Below, piece by piece: positions 18,700 through 27,890 of a stretch of 64,000 nt of DNA. Origin of the DNA: Niastella soli (GTDB taxonomy: Bacteria > Bacteroidota > Bacteroidia > Chitinophagales > Chitinophagaceae); the NCBI RefSeq assembly GCF_017742245.1, contig NZ_JAGHKO010000001.1, positions 2,137,061 to 2,201,060 on the forward strand. Direction: 5' to 3'. Positions within the stretch are counted from its first letter, which is position 1, and each line of letters begins with the position of its first letter. The position numbers and the translations under genes are program-made. Below the pieces are notes generated by a model. The model was given only the letters and a program-made list of their open reading frames with translations, ran no database searches and was not told the origin of the DNA.

Positions 18700-20106
18700 A
18701 TGCTGAAAATGATGTTTACCTGTTTTTTGACCGTTACGGTTTCGGTTACCATGTTTGCCCAACAGCAACCTGGGGTAAGCAGTGATGAGTTGAAAAGGAA
18801 GCAGGCTGAAATTCAGCACGAAATAGATGACCTCAGAAGTACGCTGAAAGATACCAAGAAGAATACCAAGGCAGGGTTGTTACAATTGACGATGGTGCAG
18901 AAAAAGCTGCGCCTGCGCGAGCAGGCCATTGGCAACATCAATCAGCAGATAAACTACATCGAAGGCACCATTGGTAAATCGAAGAATGAAATTGAGCGGT
19001 TGAAAGGGGAGCTCGATACCCTGAAACAGCAGTACGCTAAAAGCATAGTGTATGCATACAAGAACCGCAGCAACTACGATTTCCTGAACTTCATATTCTC
19101 CGCCTCCAGCTTTAACGATGCCTTGCGACGGGTGCAGTACCTGCGGGCTTACCGCCTGTACCGCGAAGAGCAGGCAAGTACCATAAAGAACACCCAGGTA
19201 TTGTTACACGACAAGATAACAGGGCTTGAGACCTCCCGGAAGGAAAAAGATGTGGTTCTGCAAAAGCAGGAAAAACAAAAAGAGGAACTGGAAGATGAGA
19301 AAAAGGAGAAGAATGATATCCTGAGCAAACTTAAAGCCCGGGAAAAGGAAATCTCAAAAGAGCTGACCTCAAAACAAAAGGCCGACCTGAAATTAAAATC
19401 AGCCATTAATTCTGCCATTGCCCGGGAAATAAAGATCGCCCGCGACAAAGCTATAGCTGAAGCCAGAGCAAGAGAAGAAGCGGAGGCCGCAGAAAATTCT
19501 AAAAAATTGGCAGCGGCTGACGCGGCGAGAAAAGCAAGGGAGAAAGAAGAGGCTGCCGCTAAAAAAGCAGCCGAGCCCAAAACAACGCCGGCTGCATCTG
19601 CGCCGGTAGCCAAAGCCGAGCCAAAGGTAGAGCCCAAAAAAGAGCCGGTGAAAAAGACGGAAAGTGTGTTGGAGGCTACCCCCGAAGGCAGTCGTATAAG
19701 TGGCAGTTTTGAAAGTAACAGAGGCCGGTTGCCCTGGCCTGTTGAAAAAGGAAATGTAAAGATTCACTTTGGTACCTATTCTATTGAAGGCACCAAATTG
19801 CGTGGTAATAACCCTGGTATTACCCTGGCAACTGAACCCGGCGCCGTAGTGAAAGCGGTGTTTGAAGGAGAGGTATCGCGCATATTCGATATCGATGGAA
19901 ACTGGAGTGTGCTGATTCGCCATGGTAAATACTTTACAGTTTATAGTAATCTGTCTTCCGTAAGCGTATCAAAAGACCAGAAAGTGACCAGTGGCCAAAT
20001 GTTAGGCCGCGCTGCTGCTAATGACGATGGCAATGGGGAAATTGAATTTCTGCTGATGCAGGAAAACAGGAACCTTGATCCTGAAAGCTGGATACGCAGA
20101 AGGTAA
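18700..20106 (+). CDS. EnvC-like coiled-coil protein with degenerate LytM domain
   Basis: 468 residues. A signal peptide (ends VTMFAQ) is followed by a long coiled coil (about 25-250), a low-complexity Ala/Lys/Glu/Pro linker (about 260-330), and a C-terminal LytM/M23 domain (GRLPWPVEKGNVKIHFGTY ... WSVLIRHGKYFTVYSNLSSV ... GNGEIEFLLMQ). The zinc ligands of active M23 enzymes are missing: the usual late H-x-H position reads EIEF and the usual tyrosine-block His is Asn. This is the pattern of EnvC, which activates cell-wall amidases at division rather than cutting itself. Periplasmic, probably partly co-expressed with the DUF4292 gene. Confidence 0.88.
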   Translation: MLKMMFTCFLTVTVSVTMFAQQQPGVSSDELKRKQAEIQHEIDDLRSTLKDTKKNTKAGLLQLTMVQKKLRLREQAIGNINQQINYIEGTIGKSKNEIERLKGELDTLKQQYAKSIVYAYKNRSNYDFLNFIFSASSFNDALRRVQYLRAYRLYREEQASTIKNTQVLLHDKITGLETSRKEKDVVLQKQEKQKEELEDEKKEKNDILSKLKAREKEISKELTSKQKADLKLKSAINSAIAREIKIARDKAIAEARAREEAEAAENSKKLAAADAARKAREKEEAAAKKAAEPKTTPAASAPVAKAEPKVEPKKEPVKKTESVLEATPEGSRISGSFESNRGRLPWPVEKGNVKIHFGTYSIEGTKLRGNNPGITLATEPGAVVKAVFEGEVSRIFDIDGNWSVLIRHGKYFTVYSNLSSVSVSKDQKVTSGQMLGRAAANDDGNGEIEFLLMQENRNLDPESWIRRR

Positions 20107-20143
20107 TTTTTGCGTTACTAGGATATAAAGAATTTATAAGTTG

Positions 20144-20170
20144 CCCCGACGGGAGTTGTCGGGGTTTTTA
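20144..20170 (+). terminator. Terminator after the EnvC-like gene
   Basis: CCCCGAC / GTCGGGG stem, 7-nt loop, then TTTTTA. Confidence 0.85.
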
Positions 20171-20198
20171 TTCACTGACCCTATTCAATGAAAGCCCT

Positions 20199-20840
20199 AT
20201 GCTGAAATGGATGGCCACCACCCTGGCAGCCTTAACTATTGCGATCTCCCTGCCTGCTCAAAAATCGAGCAAGAAATTCGGTTACCTGGCCATTCAAAAG
20301 GTCAATTCAAAAGATTTTTATACAGGGACCGGCGGCGGAAGAAAGAAATCATCCTCCAAAAAATCCACTGTTAAAGTTAAAAAGGAAACTAAAAAGAAGG
20401 AACCGGTAGAAGCGCCGGAAATAACACGCCTTAGTGGCAACTTCGAACATTGCAAAGGCAAATTACCCTGGCCGGTAGATAAAGCCCTGGTGAAAATACA
20501 TTTCGGACCCTATAAGATACCAGAGGTAGACGTGATTGGCAATAATCCAGGTTTAACATTAGCCACTGAGCCAAACGCAGAAGTGAAAGCCGTATTTGAA
20601 GGCGAAGTATTAAGTGTCTTCAATGTGGAAGGTAATCGCTCAGTAATGGTACGTCATGGTAGATATTTTACCGTGTATGCAAACCTGGCTTCCGTGAATG
20701 TGACCAAAGGGCAAAAAGTAACTGCTGAACAGCTGGTGGGCACGGCCGATAACAGCAGCGATGGCCATGGCGAAATTGAGTTCATATTAATGAGAGAAAG
20801 AACAAACATCGATCCGGCAAAATGGATCAGGAAAAAATAA
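20199..20840 (+). CDS. Short secreted LytM-like paralogue without coiled coil
   Basis: 213 residues. It has a signal peptide (ends ISLPAQ), a Lys/Ser-rich linker (about 45-75) and a C-terminal domain that aligns closely with the C-terminus of the preceding EnvC-like protein: GKLPWPVDKALVKIHFGPY, NNPGLTLATEPNAEVKAVFEGEV, RHGRYFTVYANLASVNV, HGEIEFILMRERTNIDPAKWIRKK. The zinc ligands are absent in the same way. It looks like a tandem duplication that lost the coiled-coil regulatory part. A terminator separates the two genes, so it may be expressed independently. Confidence 0.85.
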   Translation: MLKWMATTLAALTIAISLPAQKSSKKFGYLAIQKVNSKDFYTGTGGGRKKSSSKKSTVKVKKETKKKEPVEAPEITRLSGNFEHCKGKLPWPVDKALVKIHFGPYKIPEVDVIGNNPGLTLATEPNAEVKAVFEGEVLSVFNVEGNRSVMVRHGRYFTVYANLASVNVTKGQKVTAEQLVGTADNSSDGHGEIEFILMRERTNIDPAKWIRKK

Positions 20841-20846
20841 GCTACT

Positions 20847-20887
20847 AAAAGAAAACGCCCCGGCATATTGTCGGGGCGTTTTCTTTT
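20847..20887. terminator. Bidirectional terminator between convergent genes
   Basis: 16-bp perfect stem (AAAAGAAAACGCCCCG and its complement) with a 9-nt loop and A/T tracts on both sides, serving both the LytM paralogue and bshA. Confidence 0.93.
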
Positions 20888-20893
20888 AAAAAT

Positions 20894-22033
20894 TTAAACC
20901 CGGTTCTGTATATTCTGCAAAAAGCGATTGTACAACGCTTCATACCGGGGAACTATCGTTTCAATATCGTACAAACGGGCATGGGCAGCGGCTTTTGCTT
21001 TAAACCGGTCTAATTTCTTTTCATCAGACAGCAATTCAATGGCCCGCAGGCTCATGGTTTCCACATCACCCACATCAGCCAGGTAACCGGTTTCCCCCTC
21101 TATGTTCACTTCAGGCAAACCACCGGCATTACTGCTGATCACCGGTACGCCAGCCGCCATGGCTTCCAGCGCTGCCAAACCAAAACTCTCATAATCGGAA
21201 GGTAGTATGAACAGATCGCTGATGGCCAGTACTTCCTCAATTTGCTCCTGCCGGCCTACAAAGCGGGTTTCATCGTAAATGCCCAGTTCCCTGGCCAGGC
21301 TTTCAGCCGCGGGGCGTTCAGGACCGTCACCCACAAACAACAATTTGCTGGGCACTTTTTTATTGAGCTCGGCAAACACTTTCACTACATCGGTCACCCT
21401 TTTCAGTTTACGGAAGTTCGACGCATGCAACACCACTTTTTCATTATGCGGCGCAATTACGCGGCGGAATGCATCGATGGGCTTTTTACGAAAACGCTTA
21501 ACATCAACGAAGTTCTGAATGACCTTGATCTCTTTTTCTATTTTGAAATTGTTGTAGGTCTCATCGCGCAGATTTTGTGATACGGCCGTAATGGCATCGC
21601 TTTCATTGATGGAAAAGGTAACCACCGGCGCAAACGTCTTATCCCTTCCAACAAGCGTAATATCGGTACCGTGCAGGGTAGTGATCACCGGAAGGATCTT
21701 GCCCTGCTTTTCCAGGATTTTCTTGGCCATATACGCCGCCGACGCATGGGGTATGGCATAATGCACATGCAACAGGTCGATATTATTATTTACAATAACG
21801 TCTACCATGGTGCTTGACAAAGCAGTTTCGTAAGGGGGGTAATCGAACAACGGATAGGCAGGCACCCGTACCTCGTGATAAAAAATGTTGGCATTAAATT
21901 CACTCAACCTCACGGGTTGCTGGTACGTGATAAAATGAACCTGGTGGCCTTTATCGGCCAGTGCCTTTCCCAATTCAGTCGCCAGAACACCACTTCCTCC
22001 AAACGTAGGGTAGCATACAATTCCAATGCGCAT
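20894..22033 (-). CDS. bshA: N-acetyl-alpha-D-glucosaminyl L-malate synthase
   Basis: 379 residues, GT4 glycosyltransferase. The start MRIGIVCYPTFGGSGVLATELG and HVHYAIPHASAAYMAK are typical of BshA, and the C-terminal nucleotide-sugar site reads LPSDYESFGLAALEAMAAGVPVISSNAGGLPE. The enzyme joins GlcNAc and L-malate, the first step in bacillithiol synthesis, the main low-molecular-weight thiol of many Bacteroidota. No other bsh gene is nearby. Confidence 0.93.
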   Translation of the reverse strand: MRIGIVCYPTFGGSGVLATELGKALADKGHQVHFITYQQPVRLSEFNANIFYHEVRVPAYPLFDYPPYETALSSTMVDVIVNNNIDLLHVHYAIPHASAAYMAKKILEKQGKILPVITTLHGTDITLVGRDKTFAPVVTFSINESDAITAVSQNLRDETYNNFKIEKEIKVIQNFVDVKRFRKKPIDAFRRVIAPHNEKVVLHASNFRKLKRVTDVVKVFAELNKKVPSKLLFVGDGPERPAAESLARELGIYDETRFVGRQEQIEEVLAISDLFILPSDYESFGLAALEAMAAGVPVISSNAGGLPEVNIEGETGYLADVGDVETMSLRAIELLSDEKKLDRFKAKAAAHARLYDIETIVPRYEALYNRFLQNIQNRV

Positions 22034-22128
22034 ACAGCGGTTTATAATTAAGATGGTGAAGGTAATTTAAAACGGTCAATAATGGTTCGAGGGGATCATT
22101 TTGACTATTTTAGCGTAAAATAACGCAC

Positions 22129-23496
22129 ATGAGATTGAAATTGTTTACGCTAGTGTTAACAATTATGGGTTTTAATGCCCGTGCCCAAAACGAAGACTCG
22201 CTAAAAATAAGGGCCATTGCCGATGAAATACTCCAACATAGTAAAGCTTATGAAAATTTACGGGTACTGACCAAACAGGTAGGAGCCCGGTTAAGCGGCT
22301 CCCCGCAAACTTACAAGGCGGAAGCCTGGGGCCAAAAAGCCCTGCAACAGTCAGGCGCCGACCGGGTAATTGAACAACCCTGTCTGGTGCCCCATTGGGT
22401 ACGGGGCGGAAAAGACGAAGCCTGGATTGTTACGCCCGGTAAAAAAAATCAACCGCTCGATATCCTGGCGTTGGGTAATTCAATGGGTTCCGGACCCAAA
22501 GGCATTCAGGCCCCTGTAATATTGGTGAATTCATTCGAAGAACTGGAACAGAAAAAGGAAGCTGTAAAAGGTAAGATCGTTTTCTATAACTACAAGTTCA
22601 ATGATACCTATGTTAAAACCTTTGAAGCGTATCGCGATGCGGTAGGCTACCGGGGTGCAGGACCCAGCCAGGCCGCAAAATATGGGGCCGTGGGCGTATT
22701 GATCCGTTCTATGAGCCATGCCGCTGACAACAACCCCCATACCGGTTCTACTCGTTATAACGATTCTTTCCCCAAAATACCTGCCGCTGCTATGGGCGTA
22801 CAGGATGCTGACCGGCTGGCTGCCATGCTGGAGAAAGAATCGCTCAGCGTGTTCCTGAAAACAAGCGGAAAAATGCTGCCCGATACCGTTGCGCATAATA
22901 TCATTGGTGAGATCACCGGCAGCGAATTTCCTGACCAGATCATTACTTTTGGTGGGCACCTCGATAGCTGGGACCCCGCCGAAGGTGCGCATGATGATGG
23001 TAGTGGATGCGTGCAATCTATTGAAGTATTGCGCGTGTTAAAAGCCATTGGGTACAAACCCAAACGAACCATCAGGGCTGTACTATTTGCCAATGAAGAG
23101 AATGGTACCCGCGGCGGCCTCAAGTATGCCGAAGAAGCACGGAATAAAAAGGAGAAACATATTTTTGCGCTGGAAAGTGATGAGGGTGGATTTACGCCCC
23201 GTGGTTTTGGAGTTACCATGTCGGCCGAACTGCTGAATAAATTACGCAGCTGGTTGCCTTTGTTGACACCCTATGGTATTAGTGAGATCAATAATGGCGG
23301 CGGCGGATCAGATATTGGTCCCCTGAATCGCGAGCTGGGAACGCCATTGGCCGGGTTGCAACCCGATTCACAACGGTATTTCGATATTCACCATGCCCGT
23401 AGTGATGTATTTGAATCGGTGAATAAACGGGAGTTGGAACTGGGTGCTGTTTCTATTGCAGCATTGATCTATCTTGTGGATAAATACGGACTTTAA
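22129..23496 (+). CDS. Secreted M28 family metallopeptidase
   Basis: 455 residues with signal peptide (ends FNARAQ). A PA insert (about 120-200) precedes the M28 zinc site: GGHLDSWDPAEGAHDDGSG, FANEENGTRGG, ALESDEGG and the last ligand in IHHARSDVFE; all five ligands are in place. It resembles plasma glutamate carboxypeptidase/carboxypeptidase Q, an exported aminopeptidase or dipeptidase. It is monocistronic by spacing. A TATTTTAG element lies 15 nt before the ATG. Repeat words start about 10 bases after its stop. Confidence 0.9.
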   Translation: MRLKLFTLVLTIMGFNARAQNEDSLKIRAIADEILQHSKAYENLRVLTKQVGARLSGSPQTYKAEAWGQKALQQSGADRVIEQPCLVPHWVRGGKDEAWIVTPGKKNQPLDILALGNSMGSGPKGIQAPVILVNSFEELEQKKEAVKGKIVFYNYKFNDTYVKTFEAYRDAVGYRGAGPSQAAKYGAVGVLIRSMSHAADNNPHTGSTRYNDSFPKIPAAAMGVQDADRLAAMLEKESLSVFLKTSGKMLPDTVAHNIIGEITGSEFPDQIITFGGHLDSWDPAEGAHDDGSGCVQSIEVLRVLKAIGYKPKRTIRAVLFANEENGTRGGLKYAEEARNKKEKHIFALESDEGGFTPRGFGVTMSAELLNKLRSWLPLLTPYGISEINNGGGGSDIGPLNRELGTPLAGLQPDSQRYFDIHHARSDVFESVNKRELELGAVSIAALIYLVDKYGL

Positions 23497-23589
23497 TCAA
23501 TAGACAATTGGCAATAGGCAATTTGTAAAGAACCCAGCGCGTAGTCGAAACGCGATTGCCTATTGCCAATTGAACTAACCCTTACAATA

Positions 23590-23964
23590 ATGAAAAAGAT
23601 CCTTTTAATCGTTGTGCTTCTTCTTTTCCTAGTGGCATCCGGCATTATTTACTTTAAATACTTTTACGTGTTTGGTGAAGGGGTGAAATCGGGCCATTTG
23701 AATTATGTGGTGCGGAAAGGTGATGTATTCAAAACCTATGAAGGCAAGCTGATCCAGGAAGGCATCCGGTCACGAACAGCCGGCAGCATCCAATCGTATG
23801 AATTTGAGTTTTCCATAGTAAATAAAGGGATCGCTGAAAAGCTGATGGCCAACAGTGGTAAATGGTTCGATCTGCATTACCGCGAATACCATAATGTAGT
23901 GGCCTGGCGGGGCAATACTACGTATGTGGTTGACAGCATTCTTTCCATGCGCGAAGACAGATAA
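23590..23964 (+). CDS. Small membrane-anchored protein of unknown function
   Basis: 124 residues from ATG at 23590, with an N-terminal hydrophobic anchor (ILLIVVLLLFLVASGIIYF) and a soluble domain (GVKSGHLNYVVRKGDVFKTYEGKLIQEG ... KWFDLHYREYHNVVAWRGNTTYVV). The pattern matches a small conserved Bacteroidota protein sometimes carried in databases under a misleading 6-phosphogluconate dehydrogenase name; nothing here supports that enzyme activity. The upstream in-frame codons to 23563 consist of repeat sequence and were excluded. Confidence 0.75.
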   Translation: MKKILLIVVLLLFLVASGIIYFKYFYVFGEGVKSGHLNYVVRKGDVFKTYEGKLIQEGIRSRTAGSIQSYEFEFSIVNKGIAEKLMANSGKWFDLHYREYHNVVAWRGNTTYVVDSILSMREDR

Positions 23965-24082
23965 ACCCGACCCATTCCGATACTATTTACTTCAAATTAA
24001 ATTTATTCGATAAGGATTCAGTAATAATCCCCTTGCATAACCATCATAATGGGCCTGCTTGGAACAGGTATTAATGTGTTTA

Positions 24083-24793
24083 TTAACCCGCCAGCATACA
24101 GAAAATAGCAGGCCGTTTATGTAACTCGGGTACCTGTTTCTTCCATTCGGCCAGTGTTTTGGTGTGAATGTATTCAGTGGGGGCCGTAATATCTGCGGCT
24201 ACGCACAGTTTGGTGGTAGGCTTACCTGTTTTTATCAATGTTTCAAGCAGTTGGTTATTCCGGTAAGGCGTTTCAATAAATACCTGGGTACAATTCTTCT
24301 TCGCCGATTCTGCTTCCAGTTCTTTAATTGCCTCCCTGCGTTGTGTGGTATCAATGGGCAAATAACCTACAAACTGAAATTGTTGTCCATTCATGCCGCT
24401 GGCCATTAACGCCAGTAAAATGCTGCTGGGCCCCACCAACGGTTTTATGATGGCGCCTGCTGCATGGGCCGCTTCAGTCAATAACTGACCAGGATCAGCA
24501 ATTCCAGGGCAACCAGCTTCACTGACGATACCGATGGTTTTATTTTCTTTAAGATGTTTGTTAAAGGCCGTAAGGGTGGCTACGTTATTGGTCTTGTCCA
24601 TAAGCACCCAGGTGTAGTTGTCAATGACCATTTCCTTCCAGATGCTTTTAAAATACCGGCGGGCGGTACGTTCATTCTCCACAAAAAATACCTGACACTG
24701 GCTTACAGCGTCCTTAACATATGCGGGAATGGTTTCTGTAGCGGATTCAGCTAAAACAGAAGGAATTAAATATATGATGCTCTGGGAATTCAA
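24083..24793 (-). CDS. SAM-dependent methyltransferase of the RsmI / tetrapyrrole methylase family
   Basis: 236 residues. Visible motifs: VFFVENERTARRYFKS, GIVSEAGCPGIADPG, KPLVGPSSILLALMASGMNGQQFQFVGYLP and FIETPYRNNQLLETL, the last three strongly RsmI-like. RsmI methylates the ribose of C1402 in 16S rRNA; this shorter Bacteroidota version may be that or a related RNA methylase. The only in-frame start options after the preceding stop are TTG at 24793 or rarer codons; there is no ATG, so a TTG start is assumed. Confidence 0.82.
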   Translation of the reverse strand: MNSQSIIYLIPSVLAESATETIPAYVKDAVSQCQVFFVENERTARRYFKSIWKEMVIDNYTWVLMDKTNNVATLTAFNKHLKENKTIGIVSEAGCPGIADPGQLLTEAAHAAGAIIKPLVGPSSILLALMASGMNGQQFQFVGYLPIDTTQRREAIKELEAESAKKNCTQVFIETPYRNNQLLETLIKTGKPTTKLCVAADITAPTEYIHTKTLAEWKKQVPELHKRPAIFCMLAG

Positions 24794-24871
24794 TTGATTC
24801 AGTTATTTAGTTATTATGTTTTTAGGTTCGTGAGTTAACCTGGAAGGCACGAACCCTATAACTTTCCTTTA

Positions 24872-25642
24872 TTATTCCATACCTACTTTATCATCGCGAT
24901 GGTATAAACTGATGGTAGCCGCTACTACTGCGTAGGCCGGCGCCAGCACCCAGCCTATAAAAGGCAGCAGGTGCATGAGGTAGAATACCATGCCATTACC
25001 AATGGCGAGTCCTTTGTGTTTGCCAATAAAAGCAATGCTTTCACTGGGCGACAGGCGGTGACGTTCGCAACTATAATCCAGCATCGAAAAGCCATAATAA
25101 TAGCACTCTACCAGCACGGTAGTTACCGGTACTACCCAGCCTACAACGGGAATAAAAGAAAGTATCAGTAACGAAACCGTATACACCGATTGCCACAGGG
25201 TATTCCGGAGGGCCAGTTTAATGCCCCGAACGATATCGGCAAACAGTTGTTTGAAGCTGAATGGAAAATCCTTTCCTTCCATGATGGATTCGGTTTTTTC
25301 GCTCAGGTAAGCGAAAACCGGTGAACCAATGATCAGGAACAGGTATTTGAACAGGGAGAAATAGAACAGCATCATGATTAGCCGCACCATTATTTCACCC
25401 ATCAGGAAAATAAAACTCAGGATCTGGCTGCGTTGCTGGTGCACCCAGCGATCAATGCCCAGCCAGTGATTAAAAGCGGAAACAACCTGGCTGCTGGAGA
25501 CCCAGAAAAAATAAAAGCCCGCTATGAACATCAGGGTGTAAAAGATCCCCGGCACTATGATCCACTTCCAAAGCTTGTGCTCCCGTATAAAACGATGTGC
25601 CCTGGCATATGACTGAATGGCGGTAACGATTTCTTTGAGCAA
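24872..25642 (-). CDS. EI24 / CysZ-like membrane protein
   Basis: 256 residues with four to six membrane helices (IIVPGIFYTLMFIAGFYFF, LIMMLFYFSLFKYLFLIIGSPVFAYLSEKTE, VYTVSLLILSFIPVVGWVVP). The segment GSPVFAYLSEKTES and the second half are typical of the EI24 domain, which includes the sulfate permease CysZ. Bacteroidota versions are uncharacterised and there is no sulfate gene beside it. The start is TTG at 25642 because no ATG is available near the N-terminus. Confidence 0.82.
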   Translation of the reverse strand: MLKEIVTAIQSYARAHRFIREHKLWKWIIVPGIFYTLMFIAGFYFFWVSSSQVVSAFNHWLGIDRWVHQQRSQILSFIFLMGEIMVRLIMMLFYFSLFKYLFLIIGSPVFAYLSEKTESIMEGKDFPFSFKQLFADIVRGIKLALRNTLWQSVYTVSLLILSFIPVVGWVVPVTTVLVECYYYGFSMLDYSCERHRLSPSESIAFIGKHKGLAIGNGMVFYLMHLLPFIGWVLAPAYAVVAATISLYHRDDKVGME

Positions 25643-25776
25643 GTTTTATAAATTTGATTTTTCCGTTTTCTATTGTTGGGCGGGCTCAAACTTAGTAAAT
25701 ATTTCAATTAGGACACGGAATGAATCCGCAATCAGCAAATTTTGATTACAATACATGTGTATAGGTTATTATATTA

Positions 25777-26409
25777 ATGCCATTAACGCCAATGAAAAAG
25801 CTGGATACCGCATTCTATAATCGTGCCGATGTAGTGAAAATAGCGAAAGAATTGATCGGCAAGGTGCTGGTGACCCAATTTGGGGAAGTTATAACGTCGG
25901 GACGTATTGTAGAAACTGAAGCCTATGCCGGTGTTATTGACCGGGCTTCACATGCGTTTGGTGACAGACGCACCAATAGAACAGAAGTGATGTACAAGCC
26001 GGGCGGCGTTGCCTATGTATACCTTATTTACGGTATTCATCATTTGTTTAATGTTGTCACAAACAAACAGGATGTTCCGCATGCCGTTCTGGTGCGGGCC
26101 CTGGACCCCATCCATGGCATAAACGCTATGCTGGAGCGGACTGGCAAACATAGGGCCGACTATACACTTACCAAGGGTCCAGGCAATGTTTCCAAGGCCC
26201 TGGGCATTCGTACCAGTCATACCGGTATGAGTTTGCTGGGGGGTGAAATATACATTGCTGACGACGATTTTGTGACCGCTAAAAAAGATATTATTGCCAC
26301 CCCGCGCATTGGCGTTGACTATGCCGGCGAAGATGCGAAATTACCCTACCGGTTTAATTTAAAGGATAATCCCTATGTGAGTGGGAAGAAAGGAAAGTTG
26401 ACCAGTTGA
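25777..26409 (+). CDS. DNA-3-methyladenine glycosylase (MPG/AAG family)
   Basis: 210 residues: LIGKVLVTQFGEVITSGRIVETEAYAG with the catalytic Glu in VETEAY, then DRASHAFGDRRTNRTEVMYKPGGVAYVYLIYGIHHLFNVVT, and LTKGPGNVSKALGI. The enzyme removes alkylated purines from DNA in base excision repair. MPLTPM and the internal MKK start at 25792 are both possible. The last codons, AGT TGA, lie inside a GTTGACC/AGTTGAC repeat word, so the native C-terminus may have been altered by repeat spread. Confidence 0.93.
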   Translation: MPLTPMKKLDTAFYNRADVVKIAKELIGKVLVTQFGEVITSGRIVETEAYAGVIDRASHAFGDRRTNRTEVMYKPGGVAYVYLIYGIHHLFNVVTNKQDVPHAVLVRALDPIHGINAMLERTGKHRADYTLTKGPGNVSKALGIRTSHTGMSLLGGEIYIADDDFVTAKKDIIATPRIGVDYAGEDAKLPYRFNLKDNPYVSGKKGKLTS

Positions 26410-26640
26410 CAAGGGGGAGTTGATAGGGTTGACGGAGTTGATAAGGGTGATAGGGGCTCTCGGCTGAGCCGAGACGGATTGCCGATTGCTCTATTGAATC
26501 GAACGCAGTGAGATGCCCTGGTTCTATCTCACATTTCACGTTTGCTTAAAGCGAGACTGGCTATTAGTCAGAAATTGCCCATTGCCCATTGCCCATTGCC
26601 CATTGCCCATTGCCCATTGCCGTCTGCCGTTTCCCGACAG
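26400..26640. repeat. Intergenic repeat mosaic between convergent genes
   Basis: From 5' to 3': GTTGAT-type 9-mers (GTTGATAGG, GTTGACGGA, GTTGATAAG), the 17-bp palindrome TCTCGGCTGAGCCGAGA at 26458-26474, TCGAACGCAGTGAGA at 26499-26513, then seven tandem ATTGCCC/G heptamers at 26574-26622, and TCTGCCG/TTTCCCG words. It fills the gap between the 3' ends of the glycosylase and SGNH genes. No gene. Confidence 0.85.
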
Positions 26641-26667
26641 GCAACAGCAAAAAAACATAAAACCACT

Positions 26668-27765
26668 TTACTTCAACAACTTCTTAAAGAACGGTAATAA
26701 CTCATTAGCCAATATCTCATGGTCCTCCACACTGGGATGGCCGGTACATCCCCTGGCCTGCATGGGCTCAAAGAAATACAAAGCCACCGGTTTGGCCGAA
26801 GGGAACAAGGCATCTACCTGTTGTTTTACTGCCATAAGACAGTTTTGCAATAGCGCTCGTTTTTGATCGTGCAGCATGGCGCTGCTGAGCAAGGCTATTT
26901 GAGCCTGCGGATATTTGGTTTTCACCAGCTGTACAAACTGTATGTATGGTTGCACAAAGGCAACGCTGTCGAAAGGTCTTCTGGGATGAACCCCATCGCC
27001 ATTACTGAAGTCATTAGTACCTAATGCAATACTAACTATTTGCGGGGTATAGGTTGAAAAATTCCAGGTTTGCTTTGATTGTAAATTAAAATCTGCTTTT
27101 TCATATACCTGGGGCATGGTAGGCCCGTCGCTGTTCCAGTTACGATAAATACCAATACCACTTACACTGCTCATAATGTAGTTCACGCCTAATGCGCGGG
27201 CAACACGTGGCCCATAGGCCATATAAGCATTGTGCTGGTCGTGGTATACCCCCGCGCCACAAGGTACTTCCGATGCATCGGCTGCAGCTCCACAAGTAAT
27301 GCTGTTGCCAATAAATTCAATCAGGGGGGCCGCTGGCCGTTGCAGCGCCTGTATATGCTTTGCCCTGGCTGAATGGAGGATGATGGCCCCGGTATGCGCT
27401 TCTGTGGCTTTGTATATCCAAACGGTATGCTTACCTGCTTTAGGGGCAGTTATTATTACCGGTTTGTTGGAGGCAGAATCAATGCGGATGCGTTTTTGAT
27501 AAACGCCGTCCAGCTCGTATTGCAGGTAATTATGATGTAGCCAGGCGGGCAGTGATACCTGCAGGTTGCAGGTAGTTCCTTCAAAACTAAATCCTACCTG
27601 ACTGGCGGAACTGATCAATTCCAGGTCTTGTTGTTCATTTACACTACTGCGGCCAAAGGGCTGCATTTGAACAGCTCTTAACTCATCAACCGGTTGGGTG
27701 GCAAAACAACCGGTGAAAATAATATACAGGGCTATGGCGGCAAGCGATCGGATGTTTATTGGCAT
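26668..27765 (-). CDS. SGNH/GDSL esterase lipoprotein, CE2-like
   Basis: 365 residues from ATG at 27765. Lipoprotein signal with Cys 20 (IIFTGC). An N-terminal jelly-roll-like half (about 25-130) precedes an SGNH hydrolase: nucleophile block FIGNSITCG, glycine block SSVSGIGIY, LGTNDFSNGDG, and the His in CTGHPSVEDHE. This two-domain order is that of carbohydrate esterase family 2 deacetylases, suggesting removal of acetyl groups from polysaccharides at the cell surface. The track of codons to 27774 starts with TTG inside a hairpin and was rejected. Confidence 0.87.
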   Translation of the reverse strand: MPINIRSLAAIALYIIFTGCFATQPVDELRAVQMQPFGRSSVNEQQDLELISSASQVGFSFEGTTCNLQVSLPAWLHHNYLQYELDGVYQKRIRIDSASNKPVIITAPKAGKHTVWIYKATEAHTGAIILHSARAKHIQALQRPAAPLIEFIGNSITCGAAADASEVPCGAGVYHDQHNAYMAYGPRVARALGVNYIMSSVSGIGIYRNWNSDGPTMPQVYEKADFNLQSKQTWNFSTYTPQIVSIALGTNDFSNGDGVHPRRPFDSVAFVQPYIQFVQLVKTKYPQAQIALLSSAMLHDQKRALLQNCLMAVKQQVDALFPSAKPVALYFFEPMQARGCTGHPSVEDHEILANELLPFFKKLLK

Positions 27766-27772
27766 AAAATAC

Positions 27773-27807
27773 AAATGCCGTCAAATCTATTTTATTTGAC
27801 GGCATTT
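27773..27807 (-). terminator. Hairpin directly before the SGNH start codon
   Basis: A perfect 14-bp stem (AAATGCCGTCAAAT and complement) with a 7-nt loop. In the minus direction it follows the PorP/SprF gene and ends 7 nt before the SGNH ATG, followed by GTATTTTATG. It may terminate the upstream transcript or block translation initiation. Confidence 0.6.
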
Positions 27808-27890
27808 GCGTAATACTTTTTTATCTATTTCCATGCAATCCTCAGCGCATCACCCACCAAAGGAGTGAAATCGAAGGATCGAAGGATGGT

